Of a DNA stretch of 46,491 nt, positions 39,401-46,491 are shown piece by piece. Position 1 is the first letter of the stretch, and each line of letters starts with the position of its first letter. The position numbers were made by a program, and so were the translations under genes. The notes beneath the pieces are model-generated. The model was given only the letters and a program-made list of their open reading frames with translations. It was not told the origin of the DNA and searched no databases. Source of the DNA: Nocardia amamiensis NBRC 102102 (lineage in GTDB: Bacteria > Actinomycetota > Actinomycetes > Mycobacteriales > Mycobacteriaceae); the NCBI RefSeq assembly GCF_001612745.1, contig NZ_BDBA01000058.1:1-46491 (forward strand), given 5' to 3'.

Positions 39401-39733
39401 TCAGATGACGTCTTCGAGTTCGCGCAAAAGAGCCGCTTTGCCCTTCGCTCCGACGATCTGCTTGACCGGCTTACCGCCGCGGAACAGCATCATAGTGGGC
39501 AGCGAGAGGATCTGATAATCGCGGGCGGTGTTCGGGTTGGCGTCCACGTCCAGCTTCGCGATGGTCAGCGCGTCCGCGTGTGTGCCGGCGATCTCCTCCA
39601 GGACGGGGGCGACCATTTTGCACGGCCCGCACCAGTCGGCCCAGAAATCGACGAGGACGGGCTTCTCACTGAGCAGCACGTCGTCGGCGAAGGACGCGTC
39701 GGTGACGGTGACCGTGTTGGCGGACTTGGACAT
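39401..39733 (-). CDS. trxA: Thioredoxin
   Basis: A 110-residue thioredoxin with the redox pair C35/C38 in WADWCGPCKM, cis-Pro in SLPTMMLF and the closing helix GAKGKAALLRELEDVI. It reduces protein disulfides in the cytoplasm using electrons from the reductase encoded just upstream. ATG 39733 follows AAGGAG six bases upstream. It is 34 bp after trxB, in the same operon. Confidence 0.97.
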   Translation of the reverse strand: MSKSANTVTVTDASFADDVLLSEKPVLVDFWADWCGPCKMVAPVLEEIAGTHADALTIAKLDVDANPNTARDYQILSLPTMMLFRGGKPVKQIVGAKGKAALLRELEDVI

Positions 39734-39767
39734 GAATTTCTCCTTGAAATTACGGCGAGACGGAAGA

Positions 39768-40748
39768 TCAGTTGGCGGGGACGGTGACCGACTCGCCCGC
39801 GTGCTCGAGGGTGTTCGCGGTGATATCGCCCTGCTCGGCCAGCCAGCGTTCGGCGTCGATGGCCGCTCGGCAGCCGGTGCCCGCGGCGGTGATCGCCTGG
39901 CGGTAGGTGTGATCGACGAGATCGCCCGCGGCGAAGACGCCCGTGATGTCGGTGGCGGTGGTGGGGTCCTGCACCAGCACGTATCCCTCGTCGTCCAGCG
40001 CGACCTGGCCCTTGATCAGCTCGCTGCGCGGGTCGTGGCCGATCGCGACGAACAGGCCGGTAGCTTGCAGTTCGGAGGTCTCGCCGGTGCGGGTGTCGCG
40101 CAGCGTCAGGTGGGTGACGCTGTTCTCACCGTGCACCTCGATCACCTCGGCGTTGAGCACGAACTTGATCTTTTCGTTCGCCTTCGCACGCTCCAGCATG
40201 ATGCGGGAGGCGCGGAACTCCTCGCGGCGGTGCACGATGGTGACGCTGGAGGCGAACTTGGTCAGGAAGGTGGCCTCCTCCATCGCCGAGTCGCCGCCGC
40301 CGACCACGACGATGTCCTGGCCCTTGAAGAAGAAGCCGTCGCAGGTGGCGCAGGCGCTGACACCGCGTCCGAGTAACCGCTGTTCACCCGGGACGTTCAG
40401 ATACCGCGCGGCCGAACCCATGGCGAGGATCACAGCGTAGGCCTCGTAGACCTCCTCGCCGACGGTGACCTTCTTGATCGGACCGGTGAGGTCCAGCGCG
40501 TCGACGTCCTCGGTGCGGATTTCCGCGCCGAACCGCTTGGCCTGCTCGCGCATCTCCTCCATGAGATCCGGGCCCATGATGCCGTCGCGGAAGCCGGGGA
40601 AGTTCTCCACCTCGGTGGTGGTCATCAGCGCACCGCCGAACTGGGTCCCCTCGAACAGCAGCGGCTCGAGCTCGGCCCGGCCCGCGTACACAGCGGCCGT
40701 ATAGCCGGCAGGTCCGGAGCCGATGATGATCAGGTCGCGAACGCTCAT
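39768..40748 (-). CDS. trxB: Thioredoxin reductase
   Basis: A 326-residue FAD/NADPH flavoprotein: FAD fold [19 protein letters not shown], redox pair C133/C136 in [15 protein letters not shown] fold [16 protein letters not shown]-binding end [34 protein letters not shown]. It transfers electrons from NADPH to thioredoxin. ATG 40748 has GGAAGGGG upstream; an in-frame ATG at 40811 would add a tandem-repeat-encoded tail ([13 protein letters not shown]) and is rejected. First gene of trxB-trxA. Confidence 0.97.
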   Translation of the reverse strand: MSVRDLIIIGSGPAGYTAAVYAGRAELEPLLFEGTQFGGALMTTTEVENFPGFRDGIMGPDLMEEMREQAKRFGAEIRTEDVDALDLTGPIKKVTVGEEVYEAYAVILAMGSAARYLNVPGEQRLLGRGVSACATCDGFFFKGQDIVVVGGGDSAMEEATFLTKFASSVTIVHRREEFRASRIMLERAKANEKIKFVLNAEVIEVHGENSVTHLTLRDTRTGETSELQATGLFVAIGHDPRSELIKGQVALDDEGYVLVQDPTTATDITGVFAAGDLVDHTYRQAITAAGTGCRAAIDAERWLAEQGDITANTLEHAGESVTVPAN

Positions 40749-40772
40749 GGGGCCCTTCCGGGGAGTTTCAGT

Positions 40773-40830
40773 GGACGTGTCGGTCGACGACAGGGACGTG
40801 TCGGTCAACAACAGGGTAATGGCTGTTGTT
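40773..40830. promoter_or_regulatory. Tandem repeat and dyad upstream of trxB
   Basis: Two adjacent 21-bp repeats (40773-40793 and 40794-40814, two mismatches, GGACGTGTCGGTC core) abut a perfect dyad AACAACAG-N8-CTGTTGTT at 40807-40830. They lie 25-80 bp before the trxB ATG, where an oxidative-stress or sigma-factor control site would be expected. The regulator is not identified. Confidence 0.5.
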
Positions 40831-40876
40831 CCCGTGTTGTCCGGGTCACACCGTACGTGTGCCCGATTTCGCTGTG

Positions 40877-41695
40877 TCAGCCGATGTCCTGCACTGCCCT
40901 GCGTTGCGGATCGCCTGTCCCGCAGCCGGTCCCGACGACCAGGGCGGTGATGGTGGGTGGACGCAGACCGCTGAGCAGGATGAGGACCGCGTTGTGACCC
41001 CGGAAAGTGATGTCGGTGGAGCCGAGGACGGTTCGATCGAGTCCGTTGGCTCGGACGCAGCGGTCCAGGGCGGCCGGGTTGGCGAGGGAGCCGGTGACGG
41101 TGTGGCGGCCGAGGGCGGTGAGTGCGACGGCGGCTGTGAGTTCTTCGCCGACGTCGTTGTTTCCAGCGCTGGGTTGAGCGGTGGATGGTGCAGTGCCGTC
41201 ACCGCCGCGCAGGGTCGAGACGACGCCGCCCACACCGGCGACGGCGAGGATCGCCGCGGCTGCCGCGGCCAACCAGCGCACCAGGCCGCGGCGGTGCTCG
41301 GCCGGCGCCATCGGTTGTGTGGATTCCGAAACCGTTGGTTCCCCGTCGGATTCATCTGTCCGCACAGACCGTAGCGAATGGATCTCGGCGTCCCGCGCAG
41401 TCGGGCCCTCGGGCGAGTCCAACTCGTCGACGAACTGGGTGAGCCGGGCGGCGACGTCGGCGGGCATGGTGTGGATGATGCGCTCGTCCCGGCCCAGGGC
41501 ACAGAGCTCGGCGCTGACCTCGTCGAGTGACCGCAGGTAGCGCAGCGCCTGTGGGTCGCGCGCGACCGCGGGCAACAACTGCTCACGCTGCTTCGGCGCC
41601 ACGTTGTCGGCGTGCAGGTCAGCGAGCAACTCGGCCGTGAATGCAGGCCGCGGCACCCCGGTCGCCATCACACCTCCGTCGTTCGCCTCTGCCAT
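40877..41695 (-). CDS. rsmA: Anti-sigma-M factor, single-pass membrane protein
   Basis: A 272-residue protein. Its cytosolic N-terminal domain ([54 protein letters not shown]) is followed by an acidic linker, a single membrane helix ([21 protein letters not shown]) and an outer domain ([26 protein letters not shown]...). Position directly after sigM matches RsmA, which binds SigM and releases it on oxidative stress. No zinc-binding HxxxCxxC is seen. Start at 41695 has GAGGGG upstream; ATG 41668 with GGAGG is the alternative. Confidence 0.8.
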   Translation of the reverse strand: MAEANDGGVMATGVPRPAFTAELLADLHADNVAPKQREQLLPAVARDPQALRYLRSLDEVSAELCALGRDERIIHTMPADVAARLTQFVDELDSPEGPTARDAEIHSLRSVRTDESDGEPTVSESTQPMAPAEHRRGLVRWLAAAAAAILAVAGVGGVVSTLRGGDGTAPSTAQPSAGNNDVGEELTAAVALTALGRHTVTGSLANPAALDRCVRANGLDRTVLGSTDITFRGHNAVLILLSGLRPPTITALVVGTGCGTGDPQRRAVQDIG

Positions 41696-41770
41696 CGCGG
41701 CAATCCCCTCGCCGATGGGGGCTGCCCCTACATCGCTTCGCGGTTCGTCACTGTTAATGACGCATCCCGG

Positions 41771-42403
41771 CTACCTCCGGTTCCCCGGATCACGCAGAAA
41801 TTCCAACCGCTGCTGCAACCGCTGCCGAGCCCGGGCACAACGGCTCTTGATCGTCCCCTCCGCCACACCCAGCAACGCGGCCGCCTCAGCCACGCTATAC
41901 CCCTCCACGTCCACCGCCACCAACGCGGTGCGCTGCTCCGGCGGCAGCGAGAACAGGGCCCGATCGATCACCATCGACATCTCCAGCTCGGCCATCGCAT
42001 CACGATCGTCCTTCGGTTCGGGCAAGGTCTCCGCTGTGAACGAGAACGCGCGCCTGGTCTTGTTGCGCCGGATCCGATCCAGGCACGCGTTCACCACGAT
42101 CGCGTGCAACCAGCTGCGGACCTCGGCCTCACCGCGGAACGACCCGGCGGTGCGATGCGCCGACAACAACGCGTCCTGCAGCGAATCCGCCGCGTCCTCG
42201 CGGGTGTACGAGGTGCGCAACGCGGTCTGCCAGAGATGATCGTTATGCCTGCGCAGCAGCTCGGCGAACGCGTGCCGCTGGCCACGGACGTGCGCCCGCA
42301 GCAGTTCGACATCGGTGTACTCGTCGGGGATGAACGAGCGCTCGCGGTACGCCACCGGACGCGGCGTCCCCCTGCCAAACCCCTCGTTCAATTCGGACGA
42401 CAA
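41771..42403 (-). CDS. sigM: ECF sigma factor SigM
   Basis: A 210-residue extracytoplasmic-function sigma factor. Region 2: HAFAELLRRHNDHLWQTALRTSYTREDAADSLQDALLSAHRTAGSFRGEAEVRSWLHAIVVNACLDRIRRNK. Region 4: VIDRALFSLPPEQRTALVAVDVEGYSVAEAAALLGVAEGTIKSRCARARQRLQQRL. It directs RNA polymerase to stress promoters and is held by the membrane anti-sigma encoded next. Start is uncertain; TTG 42403 is six bases from AAGGGG, TTG 42409 is adjacent to it and GTG 42353 is also in frame. Confidence 0.93.
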   Translation of the reverse strand: MSSELNEGFGRGTPRPVAYRERSFIPDEYTDVELLRAHVRGQRHAFAELLRRHNDHLWQTALRTSYTREDAADSLQDALLSAHRTAGSFRGEAEVRSWLHAIVVNACLDRIRRNKTRRAFSFTAETLPEPKDDRDAMAELEMSMVIDRALFSLPPEQRTALVAVDVEGYSVAEAAALLGVAEGTIKSRCARARQRLQQRLEFLRDPGNRR

Positions 42404-42662
42404 TGCCAACCCCTTGGACAGCGCTCACGGCGGCAACGGACATGGTTGACCATCGCCGAGAATTTCGCAGCATCCGGGATCGAAAGCACCAGAACCCGGG
42501 AAGCTCCCCTGCTGAGAGCGCTCGAAGATCATATCGCCCGGCACGATTTGGCAGCAACCGAGAGGATCGGCGGAAATCGTGGAACGCGTGAGGTTTCCAG
42601 CGTGCGCGTGCGGATGGCCGCATCAGCGAGCACGTGCCGCGGAAGTCCGCGTGGATGCGGGG

Positions 42663-45600
42663 CTAAGGCGCTGCGTCGAAACGAATGTCGGCGATCGCGC
42701 TTTGGAACTGACCGCCGGAGTTCCCCAGTCCGGTGATCCAGACGAGCACATAGCGGGCGGCTTGGTCGGCCCGCACCGGGATGTCGGTGACGCCGTCATC
42801 CAGCCGGGCGGTACCGATCAGCTGTGTCTGATCGAGGGTCGGCGAGCCGGTGGGCGACGTGCGAATCTCCACCGACGTGCCCGCGCTGGGTGAATTGATC
42901 GAGACGTTCGTGAGCTTGGCGGGCGTGGGCAGCGTCGCAAGCAGCCCGACACCCTTCTTGAGCGCCGGGAACTGCTGGAAGTACTGATCTGTGCGCCACT
43001 GGGTGTCCGGGTCGTTGTCCAGCACCGCTTGGACGTTGGCGACGCCGTCGGGGGTGCCCTCCGGAGAGAACACCGTCACACCGGTGACGGGGACCGGCAC
43101 GCCGGTCGATGTGAGGTTGGGGCCGGCCGCCGCGGGAGTCGGCGCAGGCTGGCTGTTGGTGGTCAGCCCGATATTGCGTTGTTCGTTCAGCGGTGCCTCC
43201 GAGGCGCCAGGTGCGAACACACTGACCATCCACCAGATGACGATGCCGACCACGAGCGCGGCGAGGATGCCGAGCCCGACCATGATCCACATCATGCGCT
43301 GCGAGCGTTCCCGTTCCGCCGCGAGCAGTTCCGGATCGGCGAGCGAGTCGTCGATGTTCGCGGGCGCGCGCTGACCGAGTCGGAGTACCGGGATGAAATC
43401 GGTCTTCTGGTCGACCACCGACGCCTGCTCGAGCACATGTTGGACCGTGGCGGCGGTGCGAACGCCCTTGTTCGACTCCAGTGAGCGCACGGCGACCGCG
43501 GAGATTTCGAACGGCACTTCGGGACGGATCTGTCGCGGCTCGATGGGGGTGCCGTCCGGTCCGAAGTCGGCCAGCCGCAAGCCGCCGACCGTGGCGGCGG
43601 CGCCGGTGACGCCGCCGGAGCGGATCGGCCAGCGAGCGGTGATCAGCGCATAGAGCATCGCGCCGAGCCCGCGCACGTCGGACTGCGCGTCCGAATCGGA
43701 CAGCGTGCCAGGGAAGGCGAGTACCGCGTCACCGGACGCGCTGATGCGGACCCGGTCCGGATGATCGATGGACAGCGACCCACCGCCGCGGTGGGCCAAC
43801 TCGGCCGCCGACGCGAGCGCACGGATGGCGCGCGCCGCACCGATCGGCGAGGGCACCGTCTCGGCCATCTCGCGCAGGGAGCGGCCCGGCGTCCACTCCG
43901 CGACCACAATGCCGCCGGAGCTGCCACGCACCACGTCCAGAACACGGGCGAGGCCGGGCGAATTGATCCGGCCGAGACGCAGCGTGCGGGACAGGATCGC
44001 CTGCGGGCCGTCGTGGCCGGAGTTGTCGGTCGCCTTCTGGTCGGCATCGACGAAGGTCAACGCGACCTCGCGGTCCAGCTTGATGTCCAGCGCCTGCCAG
44101 AACTTCAGGCCGCGCGCACCGCCGTGGCTCGCCAGCAGCCGGTAGCGGCCACCGGCCACCGACGCGCCCGGGATCAGCTTCGGACCGCGCGGAATGCGCC
44201 GAACGCCGAGGTTCTCCCCACCCATCGGTGGCATCTCCGGCGAACCGATGGGGATCATCCCGGTGTCGTACATCGGATCGCGCGGCGGCAGCTGATTCTC
44301 CTGCGGTCTCGCCGCGCCCGGATCCGGCGCAGCCGAGCCCGGCTCCTTGTTCGCGTACGCGGGATCCATCGGCTCCCCCGCGGTCGGCGGTACATCGGTG
44401 GACAGTCCGCCGGCCGTGGTCGCAGAAGAATCGGCGGCTGGGACGCCGCCCACCGCGTCGTCGCTCACCCTCGGTCCTCCTTCGCCCTGATATGTCGAGG
44501 TTCCGGCGAATTCGCCACTTGTGCTTCTCTGCCGAACAGGGTACGGGAACTCACCCACGCCGGTGCGGTCAACAGCTTCCGGTCTGATCACGGGCAGCAC
44601 CATGGTCTGAGCATCCATGTACGGGTCGAAGCGCGGGTAGGCAAGATACGGGTCCGGCCTACGGAGCACCTGCGTGACGTAGGGATCTTCGACCGGGCTT
44701 TCCAGATCGAGCTCCGGTGCGGGCGGGGTCCAGCCGAGGCGCCGCGAGATGGCCACCGTGATGGCGACGATCTCCGGGATCCCTGCGAGCCGCATCAGGC
44801 CGAAGGCCACCGCGAACATGACGACCGCGGTGATCGCCACCCGGATCAGCGAGCCGGGACCGTCGAAGGTCGCGGTCAGCCGGTCCAGCCCGAGTACCCG
44901 GTCCACAATCCACGTCACCGCGCCGCCGGCCAGTGACGCCAGCACCACCCGTGTCACCGTGCGGCCGACGTTGCTCATCCGGAGATCGCCCAGGCTGCGG
45001 TGCAGCAGGAAGCCGCCGACCACGGCGCCGACCGCGAAGCCGAGGCCGTTCGCGACGCCGAGCGCGATCACCACGTGCTCGGCGTCGGTGACCATCGGGG
45101 CCAGCGCCGAGAAGACGATCTTCGCGGCGGTGATGCCGAGAATGATCCAGGTCGGAATCCAGGCCTGTTCTCTGGCGTAGAACACGCGCAGGTGGATGAG
45201 CACGAGGGAATACGGGATCAGTGCGAACGCCGACCAGCTGACCGCGAGGCCGAGGCGCTCGGCGTCGGAGCCGAAGTTGCCGTAGCCGTACAGCGCCTGA
45301 CCGACCTGCGGGCCGGCCAGCGTGAGGAAGGTGACCACCGGAACCAGGGCGATCATGGTCAGCCGGGTTGCTGCGGAGAGATCGTCCACCACCGCGGGCG
45401 TGTCGTCGGCCGCGGCGTTGCGGCTCAGCCGCGGCATGATCGCCGTGAGCACCGTGACACCGAGCACGCCGTAGGGCAGTTGCAGCAACAGCCATGCGTT
45501 GTTGTAGATCGCCGGGCCGGCCGCGTCGGCATGCGAGGAGATCCGCGTGGCGAAAACGAAGCCCGCCTGGCTGATCAGGACGTACAGGACGATGGCGGCG

Positions 45601-46491
45601 CCCATGCCGCCGAACTGCTTGAGCCGGTCGTCGATCCCCCAGAGCGGACGCAGGTCGATGCCAGCCCTGCGGATCGCCGGAATCAAGCTGACCGCCTGCA
45701 CCACGACGCCGCTCAGCACGCCGACGCCGAGCACGAGCAGCTTGGGATCGCTCATCTGGACCGGATCCAGAGTGATCTCCCCTGGCATCAACACGTACAG
45801 GCCGAGTACGGCCAGCACGACCAGATTGTTCAGCACGGGCGCCCACGCACCGGGCTTGAACATCTGCCTGGTGTTCAAGATCGCCGTGAGCAGTGCCGAC
45901 ATGCCGTAGAACAGGATCGCGGGCAGCAGGAGGAAGGCCAGCGCCGTTGTGAGGGCGGTGTTGACCTGGCCGTCGTCGGACAGGAAGACGTGCGTGGTCA
46001 GCACCGGCGCCGCCGCCGTAGCCAGCAGGGCGGCGGTGGCCAGGACTACGAAAGCCGCGGTCACCAAGCGCCGGACGAAAGCGGCCCCGCGATCGGGGTC
46101 CTCCTGTTCCGCGCGCACCAGCGTCGGCACCACGATGGCGGTGAGGACCGCGCCGAGCACCAACTCCGCGATCATGTTCGGGATCTGGCTGGCGACGGTG
46201 AACGCGCTGGCGATGGCAGGGCCGAGCACGGTCAGCAGCAGCAGCTGCTTGCCGAACCCGGTGATGCGGCTGATCAGCGTCGCGAACGCGATCGATCCCG
46301 AATCACTGAGCAGGCGGGAACTCGAACTCTGCGTCGATTCCTCGTCCTTCGGCGGCTCCGCGGTAGCGACGGCCGACCACTCCCTGGTCCGGGGGCGATC
46401 CGGCTCGGCGGGCTCGTGCCGGACCGGCGCGGGCGGCCGCTGCCGTGGTGGTTGCGGTGGCGGGAACTGCTGCGGCTGCTGCGGCTGCTGC
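42663..46491 (-). CDS. murJ: MurJ/MviN lipid II flippase fused to pseudokinase and extracellular domain (start outside window)
   Basis: At least 1,275 codons, open at the right edge. Order: a Gln/Pro-rich N-terminal tail; a MurJ core beginning GSIAFATLISRITGFGKQLLLLTVLGPAIASAFTVASQIPNM with about 14 helices to residue positions encoded near 44700; a polar linker; a protein-kinase-like domain starting VAGGRYRLLASHGGARGLKFWQALD without the HRD and DFG catalytic motifs; a single membrane helix MMWIMVGLGILAALVVGIVIWWMV; and an outer galactose-binding-like domain (GVTVFSPEGTPDG...ISVEIRT...). This matches Mycobacterium MviN (Rv3910), whose pseudokinase is phosphorylated by PknB and bound by FhaA. 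It flips lipid II across the membrane. sigM lies just after it. Confidence 0.93.
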   Translation of the reverse strand, partial: QQPQQPQQFPPPQPPRQRPPAPVRHEPAEPDRPRTREWSAVATAEPPKDEESTQSSSSRLLSDSGSIAFATLISRITGFGKQLLLLTVLGPAIASAFTVASQIPNMIAELVLGAVLTAIVVPTLVRAEQEDPDRGAAFVRRLVTAAFVVLATAALLATAAAPVLTTHVFLSDDGQVNTALTTALAFLLLPAILFYGMSALLTAILNTRQMFKPGAWAPVLNNLVVLAVLGLYVLMPGEITLDPVQMSDPKLLVLGVGVLSGVVVQAVSLIPAIRRAGIDLRPLWGIDDRLKQFGGMGAAIVLYVLISQAGFVFATRISSHADAAGPAIYNNAWLLLQLPYGVLGVTVLTAIMPRLSRNAAADDTPAVVDDLSAATRLTMIALVPVVTFLTLAGPQVGQALYGYGNFGSDAERLGLAVSWSAFALIPYSLVLIHLRVFYAREQAWIPTWIILGITAAKIVFSALAPMVTDAEHVVIALGVANGLGFAVGAVVGGFLLHRSLGDLRMSNVGRTVTRVVLASLAGGAVTWIVDRVLGLDRLTATFDGPGSLIRVAITAVVMFAVAFGLMRLAGIPEIVAITVAISRRLGWTPPAPELDLESPVEDPYVTQVLRRPDPYLAYPRFDPYMDAQTMVLPVIRPEAVDRTGVGEFPYPVRQRSTSGEFAGTSTYQGEGGPRVSDDAVGGVPAADSSATTAGGLSTDVPPTAGEPMDPAYANKEPGSAAPDPGAARPQENQLPPRDPMYDTGMIPIGSPEMPPMGGENLGVRRIPRGPKLIPGASVAGGRYRLLASHGGARGLKFWQALDIKLDREVALTFVDADQKATDNSGHDGPQAILSRTLRLGRINSPGLARVLDVVRGSSGGIVVAEWTPGRSLREMAETVPSPIGAARAIRALASAAELAHRGGGSLSIDHPDRVRISASGDAVLAFPGTLSDSDAQSDVRGLGAMLYALITARWPIRSGGVTGAAATVGGLRLADFGPDGTPIEPRQIRPEVPFEISAVAVRSLESNKGVRTAATVQHVLEQASVVDQKTDFIPVLRLGQRAPANIDDSLADPELLAAERERSQRMMWIMVGLGILAALVVGIVIWWMVSVFAPGASEAPLNEQRNIGLTTNSQPAPTPAAAGPNLTSTGVPVPVTGVTVFSPEGTPDGVANVQAVLDNDPDTQWRTDQYFQQFPALKKGVGLLATLPTPAKLTNVSINSPSAGTSVEIRTSPTGSPTLDQTQLIGTARLDDGVTDIPVRADQAARYVLVWITGLGNSGGQFQSAIADIRFDAAP

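Overview
This window is the chromosomal replication-origin region of a high-GC actinomycete in the Nocardia/Rhodococcus group (inferred from the rpmH-dnaA-oriC-dnaN-recF-dciA-gyrB-gyrA order, MmpL and SigM/RsmA-type genes, many GTG/TTG starts, and a small Nocardia-like secreted protein). Nocardia is the best guess; no species can be named.

Layout, left to right. 1-5.7 kb: the end of a catabolic operon on the minus strand (extradiol dioxygenase, fumarylacetoacetase-like hydrolase, start of an acyl-CoA ligase; all overlap by 4 bp), its divergent TetR regulator, and an MMPL/RND transporter. 6.0-7.0 kb: tRNA-Ala, a terminator, a noncoding direct repeat and a small four-helix membrane protein. 7.1-15.6 kb: an accessory island between tRNA-Ala and tRNA-Ile. 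15.7-29.5 kb: the core block on the minus strand (tRNA-Ile, DUF3566 protein, gyrA, gyrB, an extra alpha/beta hydrolase, dciA, recF, dnaN, oriC, dnaA). 30.2-38.0 kb: the plus-strand block rpmH, rnpA, yidD, yidC, jag, rsmG, a gene-free parS field, parA, parB and a GNAT protein. 38.0-46.5 kb: minus-strand cwlM, trxA, trxB, rsmA, sigM and the large murJ-pseudokinase gene, which runs off the right edge.

The most interesting part is the island. Five plus-strand genes (9628-15598) overlap by 1, 4, 11 and 4 bp: a class III nucleotidyl-cyclase-like protein, a STAND-like P-loop protein, an SPFH-like protein, a DUF4407 membrane protein, and a three-helix protein that looks like the Pycsar effector PycTM (DUF5706). 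A Crp/Fnr-type cyclic-nucleotide-binding regulator sits just upstream. The C-terminal tail of the cyclase-like protein and the N-terminal tail of the P-loop protein share a short motif, F[HY]G[NS][IV] then seven residues then an FGI[AS] core in the same spacing, which is the arrangement of amyloid-type signalling motifs linking NLR sensors to effectors. I read this as a candidate cyclic-nucleotide immune or stress-signalling system in which an NTPase sensor recruits a cyclase and the product is read by a membrane effector and a transcription factor. This is inference; no activity can be seen from sequence.

Other features deserve attention. oriC carries four identical composite 16-mers (CCTCGAGGANTCCACA) in two pairs exactly 22 bp apart, and a DnaA-trio-like TAGTAGTAG next to two DnaA boxes. 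Six parS-like sites each differ from the 14-bp consensus at a single base, and four of them form two inverted-identical pairs.
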